DNA of 64,000 nucleotides from JAWWPG01 sp963820035 (GTDB taxonomy: Bacteria; Actinomycetota; Actinomycetes; Propionibacteriales; Nocardioidaceae), in the NCBI GenBank assembly GCA_963820035.1, contig CAWFYK010000001.1, positions 62,001-126,000 on the forward strand. Direction: 5' to 3'. Below, in pieces: positions 15,922 to 24,581 of this stretch (position 1 is the first letter of the stretch; each line of letters starts with the position of its first letter). Made by a program: the position numbers and the translations under genes. The notes under the pieces are model-generated. The model ran no database searches. It saw only the letters and a program-made list of their open reading frames with translations, and had not been told where the DNA came from.

Positions 15922-16749
15922 GTGTTCACTCCGGGTCAGCTCATCAGGCAGCAGCGGCTGCGTCGCGCCTGGACACAGGAGCAGCTGGCTCAGGCCGCTG
16001 AGGTCGGCCAGAGCGCCGTCAGCCGGTATGAGGGAGAAGGGCGCTACCCCTCGTGGTCGCAGCTCTGCCGGATCCTGGGAGCGATGGGCATGCAACCGCG
16101 GGTAGTGGCCGAGCCGTGCGACTTCTCGCAGCACGGCGCGAGTGCCTGGGTCAGGAGCGATCGGGACGAACGGGACCTCGAGGGTGGCGTGCCGCCGATC
16201 TGGGGCGAACGTGGGCTCGATCTGGCGGCAGTCCTCAGACCGCACACCGCCGAGCCGCGACCGCGGCTCTATGACCTGGTCCCGCTTCTCGACCTGCTCG
16301 AGGCCATGGAGTTCGTCCTGGTCGGCCGGGTGGCGCTGCGCTTGCACGGCCTCGGCTGCACCGTGCCTCGCGTCGAAGCCGTGCTTGGCGCGGAGCCTGG
16401 GGCCGCCTTATGGGAGCACCTGGCGGTGCGCCTGGAGGATGGCGCGATAGGTGTCTGGTCGGCCGAGTGGGAGCGCTACTGCTGGCGTCCCGACGACGGG
16501 GTGGTCGCCCGGGTCGCGGCTCTGACCACCATCGAGACTCCAACAGGAGCCAGCACCTGCGAGCTGAGCCTCCGGACGAGGGATACGGCAACCGAGATTC
16601 GCGTCCTGGTCCGTGACGAGCCGCTCCCTCCCCACGTCACGCGACGGATCGGCCAGTTCGAGGTGCCGCTGCTGGCGTTGAGTGAGTTCGCCGGCGCCGT
16701 CGACCCGCAGGTCGCCGCAGCCTTGCACCGGCTACTCGCGCCGGGCTGA
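15922..16749 (+). CDS. XRE-family HTH protein with degenerate nucleotidyltransferase-like domain
   Basis: 275 residues from GTG (VFTPGQLIRQQRLRRAW). The Cro/C1 HTH covers about residues 5-60 (TQEQLAQAAEVGQSAVSRYE). After a linker comes a domain of about 150 residues whose FVLVGRVALRLHGLGC recalls the GG-x-A-x-x-x-HG core of antitoxin-type (MNT/AbiEii) nucleotidyltransferases. The catalytic D-x-D is absent (RVEAVLG at that position). It is likely a DNA-binding regulator with a pseudo-enzyme sensor. No toxin partner is adjacent: the next gene is a HAD phosphatase on the other strand. Confidence 0.8.
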   Translation: MFTPGQLIRQQRLRRAWTQEQLAQAAEVGQSAVSRYEGEGRYPSWSQLCRILGAMGMQPRVVAEPCDFSQHGASAWVRSDRDERDLEGGVPPIWGERGLDLAAVLRPHTAEPRPRLYDLVPLLDLLEAMEFVLVGRVALRLHGLGCTVPRVEAVLGAEPGAALWEHLAVRLEDGAIGVWSAEWERYCWRPDDGVVARVAALTTIETPTGASTCELSLRTRDTATEIRVLVRDEPLPPHVTRRIGQFEVPLLALSEFAGAVDPQVAAALHRLLAPG

Positions 16750-16786
16750 CGGCACGAACCGGCGTGACTGCGAATGACGGGACGAC

Positions 16787-17752
16787 TCAGCGCATCTTCT
16801 TCCGGACGGCGAGCGCGGCGGCCACCGCGCCCGTCGCAGCGCCGGCGCCGGCTGCGCCGACCAGGCTGGCCCGGGCGGCCTTGCGTCCGGTTCGGTAGTC
16901 GCGGACGCGCCAACCCTCACGCCGGGCGTGCTCGCGCAGCTTGCGGTCAGGGTTGATCGCGCACGGGTCGCCCACGAGCGAGAGCATCGGCAGGTCGTTC
17001 GCCGAGTCGGAGTAGGCCGAGCAGCGGGCCAGGTCGAGCCCTTCCTCGGCGGCGATGGCCCGGACCGCCTCCGCCTTCGCGGCGCCGTGCAGCATCTCGC
17101 CCACAAGCCGGCCGGTGTAGACGCCGTTGACGTGCTCAGCGACGGTGCCGAGCGCGCCGGTCAGACCGAGCCGGTTCGCGATGATGGTCGCGATCTCCAC
17201 CGGCGCGGCCGTCACGAGCCAGACGCGCTGGCCGTTGTCGAGGTGCAGTTGCGCGAGTGCGCGGGTGCCCGGCCAGATCCGGGAGGCCATGACCTCGTCG
17301 AAGATCTCCTCGCTGATCGACTCGAGCTCCTCCACCTGGTGACCCGCGATGAAGGACAGCGCCGACTCCCGAGCGTTGGCTACAGCCTCGGGGTCCTCGA
17401 CGCCGACCAGCCGGAAGTACGCCTGCCCCCACGCCGCCTGGAGGAGGTCGCGGGTCGTGAAGAACTTGCGTTGATAAAGACCACGCATCAGATGGAAGAT
17501 CGAAGCGCCCTGCATGATCGTGTTGTCGACGTCGAAGAATGCGGCTGCCGTCGGGTCGGGTGGGGTGAGCAAGGCCGCCTCGACCTCGCTCACCGACGCG
17601 GACGCCTCTCCCGCCATCACGGAACGCGACCGGAGACTGGCCGAGCGTTCCGGCCTGACCCGAGGGGGGCCGCCCGAAGAACGGGGGCTGCCCGAAGAAC
17701 GGGGGCTGCCCGAAGATGAGCCTCGGGGAGGCGGCGGATCGGCGGGCGGCAC
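16787..17752 (-). CDS. HAD-IB family phosphatase (SerB/CicA-like)
   Basis: 321 residues from GTG, or 276 from an ATG at 17617 (MAGEASASV). The catalytic motif I is FFDVDNTIMQGAS, with Asp nucleophile and second Asp. Motif II is WLVTAAP, and motifs III/IV are Lys in GAAKAEAVR and YSDSANDLPML. A C-terminal hydrophobic segment (AAGAGAATGAVAAALAV) may anchor it in the membrane. Members hydrolyse phosphoserine or other phosphoesters, with mycobacterial relatives fused to PlsC. If the longer start is right, the N-terminus carries GSPRSS repeats (18-bp units at 17673-17720). Confidence 0.87.
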   Translation of the reverse strand: MPPADPPPPRGSSSGSPRSSGSPRSSGGPPRVRPERSASLRSRSVMAGEASASVSEVEAALLTPPDPTAAAFFDVDNTIMQGASIFHLMRGLYQRKFFTTRDLLQAAWGQAYFRLVGVEDPEAVANARESALSFIAGHQVEELESISEEIFDEVMASRIWPGTRALAQLHLDNGQRVWLVTAAPVEIATIIANRLGLTGALGTVAEHVNGVYTGRLVGEMLHGAAKAEAVRAIAAEEGLDLARCSAYSDSANDLPMLSLVGDPCAINPDRKLREHARREGWRVRDYRTGRKAARASLVGAAGAGAATGAVAAALAVRKKMR

Positions 17753-17884
17753 GCTCTCAGCCTAGCGGGCACGCTGTGGCGCTCCCGGCCCCGGCGACGC
17801 CGTCAAACCGGGTGAGCTCCTCCCGGCCCAGGCTCGCGGACAACAGGGTGGGACGGCGTCGACGGGTGTGCCAGACTCGGCCGT

Positions 17885-19468
17885 GTGAGTGACCGCACCG
17901 ACCCCACCAACGTCGACGACCTGCTACGTCGGCAGGCCGCGCGGGTCGGCGCCAAGACCGCGCTCGTCGACGGCGCCGACCGTCTCACCTGGGCAGAGCT
18001 GGACAGCCAGGTCGAAGGGTTGGCCCGCGGACTGACCGAGCTCGGGCTGGTCGCCGGCCACCGGGTGGCGATATCGCTGTCCAACGGAGCCCCGTTCGTC
18101 GCGACCTACCTCGCCGTCCTCCGAGGCGGGCTGGTCGCCGTACCGGTGAACCCCACCTCACGACCCGGCGAGGTGTCGCGGGTGCTTGCGGACTCGGGGG
18201 CGAGGGTGCTGTTCGCGGACGCCGGCACGATCGATGTCGCGCGGGAGGCGGTCGCGACCATGTCCGCCCCCAACCCCGCCGAAGGGGGGCCGGGCGAGGC
18301 CGCAGGCCCGGTCGTCGTGGTCGTCGACGCGGCCCCCGAAGCCGGCGAGATCGGCTTCCGCAGCCTTCCTGCCTCGGGCGCGAAGATGGTCGCACCGCTC
18401 GACCCTGAGTCCCTCGCTGTGCTGCTCTACACCTCCGGCACGAGCGGCAAACCGCGGGCGGCCATGCTGAGTCACCGGGCGCTGCTCGCCAACATCCAGC
18501 AGAGCTCCAGCACCGCTCCAGCTCCCGTCCTGGAAACGGACGTGGTGCTGGGTGTGCTGCCGATGTTCCACGTCTATGGGCTCAATGCCGTGCTGGGCCA
18601 GGTACTCCTGACCGGCGCGACCCTGGTGATCGACAAGCGGTTCGATGTGGAGGCGACGCTGGACCTGATCGAGCGCGAGCAGGTCACCCACGTGCCGGTG
18701 GCGCCTCCCGTCGTCACCGCGTGGCTCGAGACGCCGCGAGCAGCCGAGCGGCTGGCGTCCGTCACCCGGCTGATCAGCGGGGCGGCACCCCTGTCCGAGG
18801 AGACCGAGCGTGCGTTCGTGGAACGCACCGGGGTCACTGTCGACCAGGGCTACGGGCTGACGGAGGCGGGTCCGGTCGTCACGTCGACGCTGGGTAGCCA
18901 GACCCGCAAGCCGGGCAGTGCTGGGCGCGCGTTGCCAGGCGTCGAGCTTCGCGTCGTCGATGACCTGGGTGCGGACGCGGACCCCGCAGACCCCGGCGAG
19001 ATCTGGGTGCGCGGCCGCAACCTGTTCAGCGGCTACTGGCCGGACGGCGACGAGGCACCGGGCCCAGACGGCTGGCTCCGTACCGGCGACATCGGGTTCC
19101 TCGACGCCGACGGCGACCTGTTCATGATCGACCGGCTCAAGGAGCTGGTGATCGTGTCCGGTTTCAACGTCTACCCCTCGGAGATCGAGGATGTCATCTC
19201 CGAGGTGGACGGGGTCGCGGAGTGCGCTGTGATCGGAGCCACTCAGGAGGCGACCGGTGAGACCGTCGTGGCGTTCGTCGTCGCCACGGCTACGGCGCAC
19301 CCTGGCCTGGAAGCGGCTGTGCTCGCCCACTGCAGCGACCGACTGGCCCGGTTCAAGGTCCCGTCCCGCGTCGAGGTCGTCGAGCGGCTGCCGCACTCGG
19401 CGACGGGCAAGGTCGCCAAAGGCCGGCTTCGGGCTGGCCAGGCCCGTCAGGAGCTGGGTCTGGCATGA
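17885..19468 (+). CDS. AMP-dependent acyl-CoA synthetase/ligase
   Basis: 527 residues from GTG. ANL superfamily enzyme that activates a carboxylic acid (probably a fatty acid) to an acyl-AMP and then acyl-CoA. Landmarks: P-loop LLYTSGTSGKPRAAMLSHRA, MFHVYGLN, the A5 motif DQGYGLTEAGPV, A7 WLRTGDIGFLD, A8 RLKELVIVSGFNVYPSEIE, and the C-terminal catalytic Lys in PHSATGKVAKGRL. Chain-length preference cannot be read. The downstream glutaredoxin gene overlaps its stop (ATGA), so the two form an operon. Confidence 0.93.
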   Translation: MSDRTDPTNVDDLLRRQAARVGAKTALVDGADRLTWAELDSQVEGLARGLTELGLVAGHRVAISLSNGAPFVATYLAVLRGGLVAVPVNPTSRPGEVSRVLADSGARVLFADAGTIDVAREAVATMSAPNPAEGGPGEAAGPVVVVVDAAPEAGEIGFRSLPASGAKMVAPLDPESLAVLLYTSGTSGKPRAAMLSHRALLANIQQSSSTAPAPVLETDVVLGVLPMFHVYGLNAVLGQVLLTGATLVIDKRFDVEATLDLIEREQVTHVPVAPPVVTAWLETPRAAERLASVTRLISGAAPLSEETERAFVERTGVTVDQGYGLTEAGPVVTSTLGSQTRKPGSAGRALPGVELRVVDDLGADADPADPGEIWVRGRNLFSGYWPDGDEAPGPDGWLRTGDIGFLDADGDLFMIDRLKELVIVSGFNVYPSEIEDVISEVDGVAECAVIGATQEATGETVVAFVVATATAHPGLEAAVLAHCSDRLARFKVPSRVEVVERLPHSATGKVAKGRLRAGQARQELGLA

Positions 19469-19698
19469 GCAGGGTGACCTTGATCTCCCGGCCGGGCTGC
19501 CACCTCTGCGACGACGCCCGCGAGGTCATCGCTGACGTGTGTGCCGAGCTCGGCGAGTCGTTCGACGAGGTCGACCTCACGAGCGACCCGGACCTGCTCG
19601 CGACCTACCACGACCAGGTGCCGGTCACGCTCGTCGACGGGGCGCAGCACGACTTCTGGCGGGTCGACCGGGTACGGCTGCGAGCGGCCCTCTCATAA
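19465..19698 (+). CDS. Glutaredoxin family protein
   Basis: 77 residues, start ATG overlapping the ligase stop codon. Thioredoxin fold with the redox motif in SRPGCHLCDDAREV (C-H-L-C near residues 12-15), the cis-Pro in DQVPVTLVDG, and the C-terminal FWRVDRVRLRAAL helix. It is the short DUF836-like class found in many actinobacteria beside rex-hemA. A thiol-disulfide role is likely; the partner is unknown. Confidence 0.9.
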   Translation: MSRVTLISRPGCHLCDDAREVIADVCAELGESFDEVDLTSDPDLLATYHDQVPVTLVDGAQHDFWRVDRVRLRAALS

Positions 19699-19703
19699 GG
19701 ATT

Positions 19704-19732
19704 TTGTTCTCTCGTTCACAAACTCATAGAGT
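19704..19732 (+). promoter_or_regulatory. Promoter and Rex operator of the rex-hem operon
   Basis: A Rex-box-like site lies at 19705-19720, TGTTCTCTCGTTCACA. It matches 12 of 16 positions of the Streptomyces Rex operator TGTGAACGCGTTCACA (family knowledge). One half-site (GTTCACA) is perfect. It overlaps a plausible promoter: -35 TTGTTC (19704-19709), 17-bp spacer, -10 TAGAGT (19727-19732). Binding would block RNA polymerase, giving autoregulation of rex and redox control of hemA-hemC and later genes. Confidence 0.65.
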
Positions 19733-19804
19733 GACTCTTGCACCGGTCAGCCGCAACGCCGCCGAAGGCCCAAGCACCCCCGAATCCGGTGTGCCAGGAG
19801 CATT

Positions 19805-20542
19805 GTGACGTCCGCACGCAGCCGTACCGGTGGTCGAGCCGGCAACGATCGTGCCGAGCGGGGTATCCCCGAGGCAACGGTCGCCCGGCTTCCCATCTAC
19901 CTGCGGGCCCTGACCGCGCTCGCCGAGCGGGACGTCACCACCGTGAGCAGCGAGCACCTCGCGGCCGCAGCGGGCGTCAACTCGGCGAAGCTCCGCAAGG
20001 ACCTGTCATACCTGGGCACCTACGGCACCCGCGGCGTCGGCTATGACGTCAACTACCTCAGCTATCAGATCGCGCGCCAGATCGGTCTCACCCAGGACTG
20101 GTCCGTGGTGATCGTCGGGATCGGCAACCTCGGCCACGCCCTGGCGAACTACTCCGGGTTCGGCTCCCGGGGGTTCCGGATCGCCGCGCTCCTCGACATC
20201 GACCCGACCCGGGTCGGGGAGAAGGTCGGCGACCTGGAGATCTCCTCGATCGACGATCTCGAGGAGGTCATCCGCGAGCGGAACGTCTCGATCGGGGTCA
20301 TCGCAACCCCCGAGAGCAACGCACAGGACGTGTGCGACAAGCTCGTCGGCTCCGGTGTCCGCAGCATCCTCAACTTCGCGCCGACCGTGCTGTCGGTGCC
20401 CGACCAGGTCGACGTACGCAAGGTCGACCTGTCGATCGAGCTGCAGATCCTCGCCTACCACGAGCAGCGCAAGGCCCACTCGATGGTCGCCGATGCCGAT
20501 GTGCCGGCCGGTTTCGGGCTGAAGACGGGGGTCGCGCTGTGA
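19805..20542 (+). CDS. rex: Redox-sensing transcriptional repressor Rex
   Basis: 245 residues from GTG. It represses respiratory genes and is released when NADH rises relative to NAD+. The N-terminal winged-helix domain (IPEATVARLPIYLRAL, VNSAKLRKDLSYLG with the recognition helix, GTRGVGYDV) is followed by a Rossmann NAD(H) domain (VVIVGIGNLGHAL, GxGxxG) and a domain-swapped C-terminal helix. The basic N-terminal tail is slightly longer than usual. The stop overlaps the hemA start (GTGA). The operator upstream suggests autorepression. Confidence 0.96.
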   Translation: MTSARSRTGGRAGNDRAERGIPEATVARLPIYLRALTALAERDVTTVSSEHLAAAAGVNSAKLRKDLSYLGTYGTRGVGYDVNYLSYQIARQIGLTQDWSVVIVGIGNLGHALANYSGFGSRGFRIAALLDIDPTRVGEKVGDLEISSIDDLEEVIRERNVSIGVIATPESNAQDVCDKLVGSGVRSILNFAPTVLSVPDQVDVRKVDLSIELQILAYHEQRKAHSMVADADVPAGFGLKTGVAL

Positions 20543-21843
20543 GCATCCTGGTGGTCGGTGCCTCCCACCGCAGCGCCCCTGTCGAGCTGTTGGAGCGTCT
20601 GGCCCTCGATCGCGGCCAGGCCAGCAAGCTCCGAACGGCCGCGCTCGAGACACCCCACGTGTCCGAGGCCGTCGTGCTGGCCACCTGCAACCGGGTGGAG
20701 ATCTATGCCGCCGTCGACCGCTTCCACGGAAGCGTCGACGACCTGACCGCCCTGCTGCTCCAACGTGCCGGTATGACAGAGCCGTCCGAGATCGTGTCCT
20801 CGCTCTATGTCCACTACGACGCCGGCGCGGTCAACCACCTGTTCTCCGTGGCCACCGGCCTCGAGTCGATGGTGATCGGCGAGGGCCAGATCCTCGGCCA
20901 GGTCCGCGACGCGTTGCGCGAGGCGCAGGACGAGGAGACCGTGGGTGCTCGGCTCAACGCCCTCTTCCAACAGGCGCTACGCGTCGGCAAACGGGCTCAC
21001 AGCGAGACGGGCATCGATGCGGCCGGCCGCTCGCTGGTCTCGGTTGCGCTCGACGGGGCTTCCACGGTGGTCGGTGACCTCGCGAAGGCACGCGTGTGCA
21101 TCGTCGGCTCCGGCTCCGTGGCCGCGCTTGCCGCCAGCTCGGTACGTCGCGCGGGCGCGACCGACGTCGCGGTGCTCTCTCGCACGTTCGAGAACGCCCG
21201 TCGGCTGGCCGCGACCTCCGAAGGACGCGCCGGCGGGCTCGACTCCTTGCCGACCGAGCTGGCGACGGCCGACGTGATGATCTCGTGCACCGGTGCAACC
21301 GGGGTGGTCATCGACGCCGACACGCTCGCGGCGGGCATGCTGCTGCGCTCCGAGCCGAAGCCGCTGGCCATCATCGACCTCGCTCTGCCCCACGACGTGG
21401 ACCCGAGTGCCGCGGCGCTGCCGGGTGTCAGCCTGATCGGCCTGCCCGAGATCGCCGCGTCCCTCGCGCACGGACCGGTGGCGGCCGAGGTGACGGCGGT
21501 CGAGCGCATCGTCGCCGACGAGCTCGCGTCCTTCGCCTCCGCGCGCGACCAGGATCAGGTGGCTCCCACCGTGGTGGCCCTGCGATCCATGGCGACCCGG
21601 GTCATCGACCTCGAGCTGGAGCGGCTCATGGGCCGGCTTCCCGAGCTGACGGAGCGGCAGCGCGATGAGATCGCCCAGACCATGCGACGCGAGGCCGACA
21701 AGCTGCTGCACGAGCCGACCGTCCGGGTGAAGCTGCTGGCCGGGCAGATCCCGGAGTCCTCCTACGCCGCCGCTCTTGCCGAGCTCTTCGCGCTCGACCC
21801 GGCCGCCGTCGAGGCGGTCAGTGGTGCCCGGGAGGAGCTATGA
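20539..21843 (+). CDS. hemA: Glutamyl-tRNA reductase
   Basis: First committed step of C5-pathway heme synthesis: glutamyl-tRNA(Glu) to glutamate-1-semialdehyde with NADPH. 434 residues from GTG, coupled to rex. The N-terminal catalytic domain has GASHRSAPVELLERL and the nucleophile Cys in ATCNRVEIYA (about residue 50). The tRNA/semialdehyde motif is GEGQILGQVRDALREAQ; the NADPH-binding domain is CIVGSGSVAALAASSVRRAG. A C-terminal dimerisation helix follows. In the rex operon, so probably under NADH control. Confidence 0.97.
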   Translation: MSILVVGASHRSAPVELLERLALDRGQASKLRTAALETPHVSEAVVLATCNRVEIYAAVDRFHGSVDDLTALLLQRAGMTEPSEIVSSLYVHYDAGAVNHLFSVATGLESMVIGEGQILGQVRDALREAQDEETVGARLNALFQQALRVGKRAHSETGIDAAGRSLVSVALDGASTVVGDLAKARVCIVGSGSVAALAASSVRRAGATDVAVLSRTFENARRLAATSEGRAGGLDSLPTELATADVMISCTGATGVVIDADTLAAGMLLRSEPKPLAIIDLALPHDVDPSAAALPGVSLIGLPEIAASLAHGPVAAEVTAVERIVADELASFASARDQDQVAPTVVALRSMATRVIDLELERLMGRLPELTERQRDEIAQTMRREADKLLHEPTVRVKLLAGQIPESSYAAALAELFALDPAAVEAVSGAREEL

Positions 21844-22859
21844 CGACCTCGCGGCAGAACACCGTCCGGCCGAGCGTCCCCCGACAGAGCACCGTGCGGC
21901 AGAGCACCGTGCGGCAGAGCACCTTGCGGCTGGGCACCTTGCGGCTGGGCACCCGGGCCAGCCGGCTGGCGATGGCCCAGTCCATCGACGTCGCCACCCA
22001 GCTCGAGTCAGCGCTGGGGGTCGAGGTCGAGCTGGTCACCATCTCGACCGCAGGTGACACCACGACGGCGGCGCTGACCGAGATCGGCGGCCAGGGTGTG
22101 TTCGTGGGCGCCGTCCGCGAGGCTCTCGCCGACGATCGGGTCGACCTGGCCGTGCACTCTCTGAAGGACCTCCCGACGGGCGAAGACCCGCGGGTGGTGC
22201 TGGCCGCCGTACCCACCCGCGCGGACCCCCGCGATGCCCTGGTGGCACGCGACGGGCTCACTCTCGGTGAGCTTCCCGCCGGCGCGAGGGTCGGCACCGG
22301 GTCGCCGCGCCGGGCCGCTCAGATCCGCGCCCTCGGGCTCGGTCTCGAGGTCGTGGCCGTGCGCGGGAACGTCGATACCCGGCTGCGCCTGGTCGCCGAC
22401 GGCATCGTTGACGCTGTCGTGGTCGCTCGTGCCGGGCTGCTCCGGCTCGGGCGCGAGAACGAGGTCACCGAGACGCTCGACCCGCTCCAGATGCTGCCGG
22501 CTCCCGGTCAGGGCGCCTTGGCCGTGGAGGTCGCCTCGTCGGCCGACACGCTCTGCCGCGACATCGCCGGCGTCCTCGATGAGCCGGACTCGCGCTCCGC
22601 TGTTACCGCCGAACGTGCGCTCCTGAACGAGCTCGAGGCCGGCTGCAGCTCGCCGGTCGGAGCGCTCGCCGATGTGGCCACGGGCGACGACGGTCCGGAG
22701 CTGTGGTTGCGGGCGGTGGTCTCCGCCGTCGACGGCAGCTCTTTCGTCCGACTGTCCGCCTCGGGCAGCCCCTCCGACGCCGACGACCTGGGTCGGCGGC
22801 TCGCCCGCGAGATGCTCGCGGACGGCGCGGCCGACCTGGTCAAGGAGCCGGTCTCGTGA
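21840..22859 (+). CDS. hemC: Hydroxymethylbilane synthase (porphobilinogen deaminase) with repeat-expanded N-terminus
   Basis: Polymerises four porphobilinogens to hydroxymethylbilane. 339 residues from ATG overlapping the hemA stop. The conserved start LRLGTRASRLAMAQS is preceded by about 30 extra residues made of five-residue repeats RQSTV (7 x 15-bp units at 21855-21959). Then VELVTISTAGD, AVHSLKDLPT (catalytic Asp region), GTGSPRRAAQ, and the dipyrromethane-cofactor Cys in LEAGCSSPVGALA. The repeat seems to have grown by duplication of the RLGT codons. Confidence 0.96.
   Translation: MTTSRQNTVRPSVPRQSTVRQSTVRQSTLRLGTLRLGTRASRLAMAQSIDVATQLESALGVEVELVTISTAGDTTTAALTEIGGQGVFVGAVREALADDRVDLAVHSLKDLPTGEDPRVVLAAVPTRADPRDALVARDGLTLGELPAGARVGTGSPRRAAQIRALGLGLEVVAVRGNVDTRLRLVADGIVDAVVVARAGLLRLGRENEVTETLDPLQMLPAPGQGALAVEVASSADTLCRDIAGVLDEPDSRSAVTAERALLNELEAGCSSPVGALADVATGDDGPELWLRAVVSAVDGSSFVRLSASGSPSDADDLGRRLAREMLADGAADLVKEPVS
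21855..21959 (+). repeat. 15-bp tandem repeat inside hemC, 7 units
   Basis: Units at 21855, 21870, 21885, 21900, 21915, 21930 and 21945. The central ones read CAGAGCACCGTGCGG; the last two (CTGGGCACCTTGCGG type) merge into the conserved hemC start. In frame, so it adds five residues per unit (RQSTV, RQSTL, RLGTL). Confidence 0.95.
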
Positions 22860-24580
22860 CAGCACCAAAGAAAGCGTCAATAACCCCACACAACAAGACG
22901 GTGATCAACACGATGGCCAAGAACACAGCCACCAAGACAGCACCTCGATCCGCGACCGCGGCAACGGACCAGCCGCGCCACGCCCCGCGACCGGTCGGGT
23001 CCGTGGCATTCGTCGGCACCGGCCCCGGAGACCCGGGGCTGCTGACCGTACGCGCGCTCGAGCTGATCCGCGACGCCGATGTCGTCATCACCGAGACCAG
23101 TGACCACCTGTCCCTGCTCGCCGCGCTCCTCGGCGACCGGCTCGACAAGGTGATGGTCGTCGACGGCGGCTTCGGCGAGGACGGCCACCCGCTCACCCAC
23201 GCGTCCCGCGCGAAGCTCGTGGTGCGGCACGCCAGGGGTCAGCAGAACGTCGTACGCCTGATCACTGGTGACCCGTGGATGTACGCGACGGGTGCGGAGG
23301 AGGCGGCAGCGTGCGCCAAGGCGCTCGTGTCGTTCGAGGTCGTCCCCGGGGTGAGCTCGGTGACCGCCGTGCCCGCCTATGCCGGAGTGCCGCTGACGAC
23401 CCGCACGGCCCGAGAGGTGACCGTGCTCAACCTCGCCGAGAGCTCCATCGACTGGGCCAAGCATGCGACCAGCCAGACGATCGTGCTGCTATCGCCGGTC
23501 AAGGGCATCGGGGCGGCCGCCGAGGCCCTGCAGGCCGCTGGCCGCGAGAGCGACACTCCGGTGTCGATGACCCAGGTCGGTACCACGACCGAGCAGCGCA
23601 CGATCGTCTCGACGCTCGCCAACGTGGCAGCCGACGCCAAGGCCGCCCACCTCGAGGCGCCGGCCGTGACGGTGATCGGCGAGGTCGTCTCGATGCGCGG
23701 CACGCTGTCGTGGTTCGAGACCAAGCCGCTGTTCGGCTGGCGGATCCTCGTCCCCCGCACCAAGGAGCAGGCCGGCTCACTGTCGGCGAAGCTGCGCGGC
23801 TTCGGCGGTGTCCCCGAGGAGGTGCCGACGATCTCCGTGGAGCCGCCGCGCAACCCGCTTCAGATGGACAAGGCGATCCGCGGCCTCGTCGAGGGACGCT
23901 ACGAGTGGATCGTCTTCACCTCCGTCAACGCCCTCAAGGCCGTCCGCGAGAAGTTCGACGAGTACGGCCTCGACGCCCGCGCCTTCTCGGGCCTCAAGGT
24001 CGCCGCCGTCGGCGACAAGACCGCCGAGGCGATCGCCACTTGGGGGATCAAGGCCGACCTGGTGCCGTCCGGTGAGCAGTCGGCCCGTGGCCTGGTGGAG
24101 GACTGGCCGCCGTACGACGAGGTGCTCGACCCGATCAACCGGGTGTTCCTGCCGCGCGCCGACATCGCGACCGAGAACCTGGTGGCTGGTCTGCAGGAGC
24201 TCGGCTGGGAGGTTGACGACGTGACCGCCTACCGCACCGTGCGGGCGGCTCCGCCGCCGGCACCCACCCGCGACGCGATCAAGAGCGGCAAGTTCGACGC
24301 CGTCGTCTTCACGTCGTCGTCGACGGTCCGCAACCTGGTCGGCATCGCGGGCAAGCCGCATGCGTCGACGGTGATCGCGGCGATCGGTCCGGCCACCGCG
24401 AAGACCTGCGAGGAGCACGGCCTGCGGGTCGACGTCCTCGCGCCGAAGCCCTCGGTCGAGCTGCTCGCCGACGCCCTGGCCGACTTCGGAGCGTCCCGGC
24501 GGCTGTCGATGATCGAGGCGGGTGTCGCGGTCACCAAGCCCTCCGAGCGGCGCCCCGCGAGCCGGCGCCGCGCGACCTGA
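22856..24580 (+). CDS. Fused uroporphyrinogen-III C-methyltransferase / uroporphyrinogen-III synthase (CobA-HemD)
   Basis: 574 residues from GTG overlapping the hemC stop. The basic, Lys/Thr-rich head (about 1-48) is followed by a SAM tetrapyrrole methylase domain (about 50-290): VAFVGTGPGDPGLLTVRAL, LITGDPWMYA, VVPGVSSVTAVPAYAGVPLT. A HemD domain follows (about 300-560): GWRILVPRTKEQAG, IVFTSVNALKA, AAVGDKTAEAI, VFLPRADIA, VVFTSSSTVRNL. HemD closes hydroxymethylbilane to uroporphyrinogen III; the methylase half can send it to siroheme/cobalamin. The fusion is typical of actinobacteria. Confidence 0.95.
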   Translation: MTAPKKASITPHNKTVINTMAKNTATKTAPRSATAATDQPRHAPRPVGSVAFVGTGPGDPGLLTVRALELIRDADVVITETSDHLSLLAALLGDRLDKVMVVDGGFGEDGHPLTHASRAKLVVRHARGQQNVVRLITGDPWMYATGAEEAAACAKALVSFEVVPGVSSVTAVPAYAGVPLTTRTAREVTVLNLAESSIDWAKHATSQTIVLLSPVKGIGAAAEALQAAGRESDTPVSMTQVGTTTEQRTIVSTLANVAADAKAAHLEAPAVTVIGEVVSMRGTLSWFETKPLFGWRILVPRTKEQAGSLSAKLRGFGGVPEEVPTISVEPPRNPLQMDKAIRGLVEGRYEWIVFTSVNALKAVREKFDEYGLDARAFSGLKVAAVGDKTAEAIATWGIKADLVPSGEQSARGLVEDWPPYDEVLDPINRVFLPRADIATENLVAGLQELGWEVDDVTAYRTVRAAPPPAPTRDAIKSGKFDAVVFTSSSTVRNLVGIAGKPHASTVIAAIGPATAKTCEEHGLRVDVLAPKPSVELLADALADFGASRRLSMIEAGVAVTKPSERRPASRRRAT

Positions 24581-24581
24581 C

